Source of the DNA: Candidatus Bathyarchaeota archaeon
Lineage (GTDB): Archaea; Thermoproteota; Bathyarchaeia; Bathyarchaeales; Bathyarchaeaceae
NCBI GenBank assembly: GCA_029879825.1
Contig: JAOUPL010000013.1
Coordinates: 1 to 19,592 of the forward strand
Length of the DNA: 19,592 nucleotides
Reading direction: 5' to 3'
The notes under the pieces: generated by a model
Seen by the model: only the letters and a program-made list of their open reading frames with translations
The model's database searches: none
Told to the model about the DNA's origin: nothing
Translations under genes and position numbers: made by a program
In this document: one piece after another, positions 15,073 through 19,592 of the stretch
Layout of the letters: every line of letters begins with the position of its first letter
How positions within the stretch are numbered: the stretch's first letter is position 1

Positions 15073-16050
15073 TTGAGGGTAGTAATTATTTCCGATTTTG
15101 AAGGAATATCCGGAGTGCACACCTTTCGTCAGGTAATTAAGGAATTTGGTAAACCTTTCGAAAAGGCCAAGACCCTTATCACAGAAGACATCAACGCCGC
15201 TGTTCGCGGATTGAAAGCAGCAGGAGCAACAGAAATTGGAGTAGTTGATGGACACCGTTGGGGGAATCCTCCAAACATCATCGACGAAAAAATTGAGGCA
15301 GGCGCCACGGTTCTCCGTAAGAAACGTGAACGAGACGATTTCATCAAATCTTGCGATGCACAAGTTTTGGTGGGTTTTCATGCAATGGCAGGCACGAAGG
15401 ATGGTTTCCTCAGCCACACTTTCAGCTCAATCCTTGGACTAGCATTAGGTTTGAAGGGTCAATACATTGGAGAAACAGCGTGGTGTGTTTGGAAAGGCGC
15501 CTACACGGGATTTCCAACAATCATGGTGACTGGGGACGCGGCGGTAGTGAGAGAAGCGAAATCTTTTTTCCCGGAAATCACAGGCGTAACCGTGAAAACC
15601 GCCTTAAGCAGAACTTCGGCTGAATGCCTTTCACTGAAGAAAACGAGGCGCATGATTGAAGACGTAGCAACCCATGCTTTGAAGAACTTATCGCAGTTCA
15701 AGGTACTGGAAACACCAGAGCCGCCCATTGAAACGGATCTCGTGTTTGCCTCGCCTGGTTTTACTGATCCGGTCGCTGCCATTCCAGGGTATCGAAGGAA
15801 AGGCGACCGATGGCTCTCCTATACGGCGAAGAATTGGCCAGAACTTGATGAAGCCTTTTCCATGGCGCTGAGGCTAGCGTTGTCACAGCTTGTAAACCTC
15901 CAAGAAAATCTCAGCGGAGTAGAATCGGAACAAGTAAACAGGTATGTGAGAGAGTTTGTGTGCCATGTTTGGGAGTCCAAGTTTCCTCCTCTTCCAAAGT
16001 TGAAAACACATAGGGAGAAACAAGTTCAACCAAAACAGCCAAAATTGTAG
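15073..16050 (+). CDS. M55 family D-aminopeptidase (DppA-like)
   Basis: This 325-residue zinc peptidase of family M55 is related to Bacillus DppA, which releases N-terminal D-amino acids. The metal-site residues are all present near the expected places: SDFEGISG (Asp8, Glu10), VVDGH (His61), VGFHAMAG (His103), SHT (His115) and YIGE (Glu134). The family forms cytoplasmic ring oligomers and often takes part in peptide salvage. The start is TTG 15073 with a weak GGAGC site; no ATG or GTG lies nearby in frame. The last 25 residues are Lys/Gln/Pro rich and likely disordered. It is divergent from topA. No transporter gene is beside it, so the physiological substrate is open. Confidence 0.87.
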   Translation: MRVVIISDFEGISGVHTFRQVIKEFGKPFEKAKTLITEDINAAVRGLKAAGATEIGVVDGHRWGNPPNIIDEKIEAGATVLRKKRERDDFIKSCDAQVLVGFHAMAGTKDGFLSHTFSSILGLALGLKGQYIGETAWCVWKGAYTGFPTIMVTGDAAVVREAKSFFPEITGVTVKTALSRTSAECLSLKKTRRMIEDVATHALKNLSQFKVLETPEPPIETDLVFASPGFTDPVAAIPGYRRKGDRWLSYTAKNWPELDEAFSMALRLALSQLVNLQENLSGVESEQVNRYVREFVCHVWESKFPPLPKLKTHREKQVQPKQPKL

Positions 16051-16073
16051 CAAGTTAGTCACAAGTCGGAATC

Positions 16074-16080
16074 TATAAAT
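16074..16080 (+). promoter_or_regulatory. TATA box for the small zinc-ribbon gene at 16125
   Basis: TATAAAT lies 48 bp ahead of the GTG start and predicts a transcript start near 16103, leaving a leader of about 22 nt. Confidence 0.45.
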
Positions 16081-16124
16081 AGTCTACAACGGTTGTATCC
16101 TCGTTTTACGACGGCTGTGAGAAT

Positions 16125-16316
16125 GTGCCTCAACGGATAATTTGTCAAAAATGTGGTGCTTTTCTCTATGAAGGTATAGAGTTGAAGCCCCCTGACGAGA
16201 TCATTCAGAGTTACGATGGCAAATGCCCGAAATGTGGCAAAAAACTATCTTTCATACCGACAAACGTTGAGGTCAAGTCTATTAACAAAACTCATGTGCG
16301 CGCGCGCAGGCGCTAA
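16125..16316 (+). CDS. Small zinc-ribbon protein, function unknown
   Basis: This 63-residue protein starts at GTG 16125. Two CXXCG knuckles (CQKCG at residues 7-11 and CPKCG at 34-38) make one zinc ribbon, and the tail is very basic (VRARRR), suggesting nucleic-acid or ribosome contact. Similar tiny zinc ribbons are common in archaea, often without known roles. It has its own TATA box and lies 74 bp after the M55 peptidase on the same strand. A second, shorter zinc-ribbon gene follows 136 bp downstream. No closer family could be named. Confidence 0.72.
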   Translation: MPQRIICQKCGAFLYEGIELKPPDEIIQSYDGKCPKCGKKLSFIPTNVEVKSINKTHVRARRR

Positions 16317-16406
16317 AAATTAAGCTATGCCCGCTGAAATGAGTTTTTGATCCCATCGATGCCTTGGTGTTGTAGATAATCGGTAGCTTCAGAAAACATT
16401 TAAGTG

Positions 16407-16414
16407 TTTAAAAA
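16407..16414 (+). promoter_or_regulatory. TATA box for the 41-residue zinc-ribbon gene
   Basis: GTTTAAAAATG gives a TATA centre near 16411, predicting transcription from about 16437. The leader of 16 nt then contains the GGGTGAG ribosome site at 16441-16447. Confidence 0.45.
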
Positions 16415-16452
16415 TGCAAACACCAATCTGAAATTAGTTTGGGTGAGAAGTC

Positions 16453-16578
16453 TTGCCAGAATGGATATGTCTGAAATGCGGGTACAAATGGATCGACGAA
16501 AGCAAAGTGGAGCCCAGATATTGCCCCACGTGTGGTAGCCCTAATATACACGTTCCAAAGATCGCAAAACCAAAATAA
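16453..16578 (+). CDS. 41-residue zinc-ribbon microprotein
   Basis: Translation from TTG 16453 gives a 41-residue protein beginning MPEWICLKCGYKWIDES, with a second knuckle CPTCG and a basic end PKIAKPK. The four cysteines (6, 9, 24, 27) form a rubredoxin-like zinc or iron ribbon. The reading frame is supported by a GGGTGAG ribosome site at 16441-16447, 5 nt before the start, and by a TATA box at the right distance. It is too short for usual ORF cut-offs. Relatives could be rubredoxin-like or RNA polymerase/ribosome-associated zinc ribbons, and I cannot choose between them. The following 150 bp to the convergent PAC2 gene show no further gene. Confidence 0.72.
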   Translation: MPEWICLKCGYKWIDESKVEPRYCPTCGSPNIHVPKIAKPK

Positions 16579-16728
16579 GAGAGCAAATTCGAAGAAAAAC
16601 GTGACTTAACGGTTCAGTAAATGCCTTCGAGAACAGATGTTTTTCAACACGTACTTTGCTAAATTTATTTTCTCTTCCGCGATGTCTCTTATGCGGCACA
16701 TAAAATCAGATATGATTGATTACATATC

Positions 16729-17502
16729 TCAGGAGATGTAGCTAATCCTTTCCTCTTCCACTCTACGCATCTTCTGCGCGTACTTTTCTCTTCTCTTCTC
16801 TATCTCCTGCATCCTACCCACTATTTCTTCGGATTTCTCGATTTCCTTATCCAGCCCACTTAGATCAACTTTGATTTTCAACATTTTCTGCAAAACCTCA
16901 ACAACGCTTTTCGCTGCCCTTGGATCAGGCAGGTAGCCGCGAGTCTCTCCTAGAAGGCAAATCGCGTCTATTTTTCTGAATTTTGCCAAGCCCAAGAGTA
17001 AACCAGCGGTACCGACAATAGGGTTTCCTGCGGGGCTAGGTAGTGCCTTAGCTTTCAGGGCTTCCTTCAAGAGGCGGGGACTGGTTGAGACCGCAACTAC
17101 TCTTGGTGTTTTTTCCACTTCTTTTCGGTATCCACCAATGGTTACGACGGTTTTCACGTTATTTTTTTCAGCAAAATCGAGTATACAGCCAGCTACCTCA
17201 TACTGCCCCTCTATTGTTTGTGCTTGGCTATCTCCTGTAAAGAAAATAGAGTCGTTTTCTCCAGCCTCATTTTTCCAGAAGAAAAATTCTCCGCGGAGGA
17301 GTCTAACACTTCCTTTTTTGTTTACGATAACGTAGTAGGGGAAGTGGGGGGAATACAAACTCGCGAGTTTTTTGGCTTTTAATTCCTTAGCAAGATATCG
17401 TGTGGCTATCCTTCCGACCATTCCCAATCCGGGAAGCCCTTCTATTAAAATTGGATTTTTCAGCTCGATTTTCGTTAATTCCTCGATGGTTGTTGTTTTC
17501 AT
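16729..17502 (-). CDS. PAC2 family protein (proteasome assembly chaperone-like)
   Basis: The 257-residue protein belongs to the PAC2 family. It starts with NPILIEGLPGLGMVGRIATR, the family's N-terminal strand-turn-helix, followed by TVVTIGGYRKE, the short GNPIVGTAGLLLGLA and AICLLGETRGYLPDP. The last 55 residues are a charged coiled coil. Eukaryotic PAC1/PAC2 assemble the proteasome alpha ring; the archaeal relative PbaB is also an assembly chaperone. The gene starts 1 nt after the nop10 stop, and GAGGT in the nop10 tail can act as ribosome site. It is the last gene of the replication-translation cluster. Together with the PAC4-like gene, the window carries two different chaperone types of this group. 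Confidence 0.85.
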   Translation of the reverse strand: MKTTTIEELTKIELKNPILIEGLPGLGMVGRIATRYLAKELKAKKLASLYSPHFPYYVIVNKKGSVRLLRGEFFFWKNEAGENDSIFFTGDSQAQTIEGQYEVAGCILDFAEKNNVKTVVTIGGYRKEVEKTPRVVAVSTSPRLLKEALKAKALPSPAGNPIVGTAGLLLGLAKFRKIDAICLLGETRGYLPDPRAAKSVVEVLQKMLKIKVDLSGLDKEIEKSEEIVGRMQEIEKRREKYAQKMRRVEEERISYIS

Positions 17503-17503
17503 T

Positions 17504-17668
17504 CTAATATAAACCTCTCATTGCTCGCCTGTATTTTGCATACCTATCTTCAGGCGAGAATTTAGCTGGATGCGGTATGTGTAAGTTACCTCCACAATAG
17601 GGGCATCTCTCTTGGTTCAGCGTATATTTTTTGCATTTCTCACATTTTCTAAGCAGCCAAACCATCAT
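17504..17668 (-). CDS. nop10: Nop10, H/ACA ribonucleoprotein subunit
   Basis: I read this 54-residue gene from the reverse strand: MMVWLLRKCEKCKKYTL, a second knuckle CPYCGG, then PHPAKFSPEDRYAKYRR. This is the full Nop10 pattern: a zinc ribbon (CEKC, CPYC) and the conserved FSPEDRYAKYR that contacts the pseudouridine synthase Cbf5. Nop10 is a core protein of archaeal H/ACA guide RNPs that modify rRNA and of tRNA pseudouridylation. The ATG at 17668 overlaps the aIF2-alpha stop (ATGA); ATG 17665 is the alternative. It sits in the conserved position between aIF2-alpha and the PAC2 gene. Confidence 0.93.
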   Translation of the reverse strand: MMVWLLRKCEKCKKYTLNQERCPYCGGNLHIPHPAKFSPEDRYAKYRRAMRGLY

Positions 17669-18456
17669 TTTTCCCTTTTGAAGGCGCCTTTTCCGCCGAT
17701 TTTTGCTATGTTTTTTAGAGCTGTATTTGTAGCCTTCTCCAAGGCGTCTTCCGCGCTTTTGTAGTCTTCAGCTGAAACCTCAACGCGATATTTCGGCGGT
17801 GCAACTACGTAGATTCGAATACGTGTTCCTTGAGATTCTCCAATTTTTTGAGCTCTTAATAAGGTTTCCTTAATGAGAACCGCTCCGTTCGGTTTCGTGC
17901 ATTGAAGCTCTAGGATTCCCTTCACTTTCACTAATTGTATGCTGATTCTTTCCTTTGCGATTTCCTCTAGGGCGACCGCAATGTCTGTGGGGACTCCTAG
18001 CTTTAATAGAACGTCAGCTCCGTCTTTTGCTGTTTTTTCTAGCCCCTCATGTAGCTCTCCAAACTCCTTTTCAATTAGGGCTCCTGCTTTTTCATAAATT
18101 TCTTCAAATGAGATGTTTAACTTTTCAGAGGCGCTTCGCAGCAGGGTGTCTGCTTTTCTATCTTTTTTCCAAGACAGAATTTTTTCTTTTTTCTCACGTT
18201 TTGTAACCCTTCTTAGCGACAGGTCAACGTGCCCCTTTTCCGCATTGACCCTTAAAACTTTCAATACGACCTTTTGTCCTTCTCGCACAAAAACACGAAT
18301 ATTTCTTACCCACCGGGAGGCAACTTCAGATACATGCAACAATCCTTCCTTTTCATATTCATCTAATCTAACGTAGGCACCATAGTCTGTTATTCCTACG
18401 ACTGTAGCAATCACCAAGTCGCCTACGTCAGGCCACTCGCGTTTCTTTAACTCCAT
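17665..18456 (-). CDS. eif2a: Translation initiation factor aIF2, alpha subunit
   Basis: This 263-residue subunit of the archaeal initiator-tRNA carrier aIF2 has an N-terminal S1/OB domain (residues 10-85: GDLVIATVVGITDYGAYVRL, then EGLLHVSEVA, then GHVDLSLRRV), a central helical domain (about 90-175) and a C-terminal alpha/beta domain that binds aIF2-gamma and tRNA. The loop SEVASRW corresponds to the eukaryotic Ser51 region; Ala takes the Ser51 place with a Ser beside it, so eIF2-type phosphorylation is not implied. The length is normal. It follows S27e by 18 nt and overlaps nop10. Confidence 0.95.
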   Translation of the reverse strand: MELKKREWPDVGDLVIATVVGITDYGAYVRLDEYEKEGLLHVSEVASRWVRNIRVFVREGQKVVLKVLRVNAEKGHVDLSLRRVTKREKKEKILSWKKDRKADTLLRSASEKLNISFEEIYEKAGALIEKEFGELHEGLEKTAKDGADVLLKLGVPTDIAVALEEIAKERISIQLVKVKGILELQCTKPNGAVLIKETLLRAQKIGESQGTRIRIYVVAPPKYRVEVSAEDYKSAEDALEKATNTALKNIAKIGGKGAFKREK

Positions 18457-18474
18457 TTTCTCCCCACTTATTGT

Positions 18475-18672
18475 TTAATCTAGTATAGCGGTGATTTCGC
18501 CCTTGACTGTTGCTTTTCCGCCAGAGGGTTCTGCGAGTATCGCTCCACAAACGTTGCAGTGAACAATGGTTGTGGCATTGCTGAAAACGAGTTGTTCGTT
18601 TCCACAGTCAGGGCATTTTACTCGAAGGAACTTGCTTCTAGGTTTCGGTATAACCTTTTCCCAATCACTCAT
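18475..18672 (-). CDS. rps27e: Ribosomal protein S27e
   Basis: This 65-residue small-subunit protein has the S27e zinc ribbon: VKCPDCGNEQLVFSNA, then VHCNVCGAILAEPSGGKA, with four cysteines. The length is usual for archaeal S27e. It lies 13 nt after L44e and 18 nt before aIF2-alpha, in the conserved order. An AGGAGG-type site precedes the ATG at 18672. Confidence 0.96.
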   Translation of the reverse strand: MSDWEKVIPKPRSKFLRVKCPDCGNEQLVFSNATTIVHCNVCGAILAEPSGGKATVKGEITAILD

Positions 18673-18685
18673 TTTCTTTCCTCCT

Positions 18686-18964
18686 TTACTCGATACTCAG
18701 TTTCTTAAGGCGTATTCCCTTCTTATGTCGTGTGTATCCACATGTTTTGCATCTGAGCTTCAACGTTTGTTTTTTAGTTGTTTTGGCAAACTTTCGTTGG
18801 CGGGAAAATTTTTGTCCACCATATCCTTTCTTTTCGCGTAGCTCGTGTTGTCTTTCGCCCTTGGATAAAGCCCTTCTTTTTCCAGTCTTGTATAAGGAAA
18901 CTGTGTGAAGTTGATGGTTATTGCATTTGGGGCAGTACGTGGTGACTTCTTTTGGTGTTTTCAT
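18686..18964 (-). CDS. rpl44e: Ribosomal protein L44e
   Basis: This large-subunit protein of 92 residues begins MKTPKEVTTYCPKCNNHQ and carries a second pair CKTCGYTRHKKG near the end, forming the L44e zinc site. The middle is strongly basic, including GYGGQKFSRQRK. The frame allows GTG 18973 and ATG 18970 upstream, but family members begin at M-K-x-P-K, so ATG 18964 is chosen. A TATA box at 19008-19016 lies upstream, so L44e to PAC2 may be transcribed separately from GINS. Confidence 0.95.
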   Translation of the reverse strand: MKTPKEVTTYCPKCNNHQLHTVSLYKTGKRRALSKGERQHELREKKGYGGQKFSRQRKFAKTTKKQTLKLRCKTCGYTRHKKGIRLKKLSIE

Positions 18965-19007
18965 TGCCATCACAGACTAGTTCGGTATAGAACAGCCCGC
19001 TTAATTA

Positions 19008-19016
19008 CTATTTATC
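19008..19016 (-). promoter_or_regulatory. TATA box for the L44e-S27e-aIF2-alpha-Nop10-PAC2 unit
   Basis: GATAAATAG on the minus strand predicts a start near 18986 and a leader of about 22 nt before ATG 18964. It falls in the 256-bp gap between GINS and L44e, which otherwise contains T-rich plus-strand sequence and no gene. Confidence 0.4.
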
Positions 19017-19185
19017 TGTTTCTGGGAGATCAAAGTTCCTTGGTCTTTTTTTGCATTTTACTAGTTCAGTTTTTCAGTATTATTTTCTTTTTCAGGCTGA
19101 CCTTCTTTTTTTAGGAAAGCTACCGTTTGCTCGCGAGCGTCCTCTGAAGAGAAGAGCGCGCGCGCAAAAAGAATTTTCATTTCAG

Positions 19186-19224
19186 ATAATGTCAACCTTC
19201 GGTGCAAACCGATGACGACATTAT
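19186..19224 (-). repeat. Nested inverted repeat overlapping the GINS stop codon
   Basis: An outer 8-bp inverted repeat (ATAATGTC at 19186-19193, GACATTAT at 19217-19224) encloses an inner 5-bp stem (TCGGT at 19199-19203, ACCGA at 19208-19212) with a 4-nt loop. The right outer arm includes the GINS stop codon. On the minus strand a run of five T follows at 19170-19166, so this may be a 3'-end or termination structure. Confidence 0.4.
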
Positions 19225-19592
19225 TTTACTTCCACTTCCACGGCTACCCCTTGTTTAATAAGGATTCGAGCGTTTTCTGAAGGTAAGGTTGCTATGTCCT
19301 CTGGCTCAAAGGGACCGTAAGTCTTCATATCAGATCCAACTATTGCTGGAATTTCCTGAACGAAGCGTAGTAGTATCCTCTTCGGTTTCTCTTCCTTCTC
19401 AATATGAGATAAACGCCCTTGAAGAATATCTCTTAAGAAGGCTTGGTAAGCCTCGGTTAGGGGCAAAATTTCTCCATACAACTTCTCTTCTTCTTCGGTC
19501 AACACTTCTCTGGCCACGGTTTCTCTGGCCAAAGATTTTTTCAGAGCTTTATCGTAGCGAAGTCGAATAAGTTCCTCAGTCATGTTCTTGAC
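19221..19592 (-). CDS. GINS complex subunit (Gins51-like), 5'-truncated by window edge
   Basis: The visible C-terminal part (123 codons) ends in the GINS B-domain: LLRFVQEIPAIVGSDMKTYG, then PEDIATLPSENARILIKQGV. GINS binds MCM and the RecJ/Cdc45-like protein in the replicative helicase. The first in-frame ATG is at 19583, but the frame stays open to the window edge (GTC AAG AAC). The text after it (LIRLRYDKALKKSLAR) resembles the middle of the A-domain rather than its beginning, and 120 residues is short for the family. I therefore treat it as a partial gene that starts outside. It is the first visible gene of the replication-translation cluster. Confidence 0.85.
   Translation of the reverse strand, partial: VKNMTEELIRLRYDKALKKSLARETVAREVLTEEEEKLYGEILPLTEAYQAFLRDILQGRLSHIEKEEKPKRILLRFVQEIPAIVGSDMKTYGPFEPEDIATLPSENARILIKQGVAVEVEVK

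Noticed and set aside
14696..15417. Open frames antisense to topA and to the M55 peptidase start
   Set aside because: They lack recognisable motifs and ribosome sites and lie opposite well-supported genes.
19129..19138. Perfect 10-bp palindrome GCTCGCGAGC as an operator or resolution site
   Set aside because: There is only one copy, with no partner site or regulator nearby, so chance is as likely.
19154..19165. Alternating GCGCGCGC tract (also near 16300) as a functional element
   Set aside because: It is too short and isolated; the tract near 16300 is simply the arginine-rich end of a coding region.

Overview
The window is archaeal chromosome. Archaea-specific genes (CDP-archaeol synthase CarS, RadB, archaeal topoisomerase IA, aIF2-alpha, Nop10, S27e, L44e, GINS), frequent TTG/GTG starts, Shine-Dalgarno sites of the GGTGA or GGAGG type and TATA boxes about 26 bp from expected starts all agree. 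Several eukaryote-like accessory genes (a PAC4-like proteasome chaperone and an OSTC/OST3-like membrane protein) point to the TACK side of the Archaea. Bathyarchaeia is my best guess, but sequence reading alone cannot prove it. I see no tRNA, rRNA, insertion sequence, CRISPR array or phage gene.

Region 1 (1-6226) is an acyl-CoA metabolism block. A partial NDP-forming acyl-CoA synthetase-type CoA-binding protein (minus) is divergent from an acyl-CoA dehydrogenase (plus) that carries a C-terminal winged-helix extension. After a small tyrosine-phosphatase-like gene comes a four-gene minus-strand operon: two thiolase-superfamily proteins, both lacking the nucleophilic cysteine, followed by two DUF35 zinc-ribbon/OB-fold proteins. 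This set resembles the Ltp2-ChsH2 type of thiolase-fold aldolase more than a true thiolase.

Region 2 (6320-8795) holds a threonine dehydratase-like PLP enzyme, a UbiD-family decarboxylase pseudogene reduced to its two ends, a PAC4-like proteasome assembly chaperone that overlaps the pseudogene start by ATGA, and a divergent endonuclease III.

Region 3 (8814-12202) is nucleic-acid processing and lipid synthesis. A Clp1/Grc3-type polynucleotide kinase is translationally coupled to a protein with a Tex/YqgF-like RNase H fold. On the other strand lie radB, with a probable leaderless GTG start, and carS.

Region 4 (12244-16578) has the probable operon topA, a small Cys/His protein and an OSTC-like membrane protein. 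It is divergent from an M55 D-aminopeptidase, which is followed by two small zinc-ribbon genes, one of them a 41-residue protein with its own promoter and ribosome binding site.

Region 5 (16729-19592) is the conserved archaeal replication-translation cluster on the minus strand: GINS (5'-truncated by the window edge), L44e, S27e, aIF2-alpha, Nop10 and a PAC2-family protein. Gaps between genes are short; no stretch over 300 bases lacks a gene once the small genes are included.
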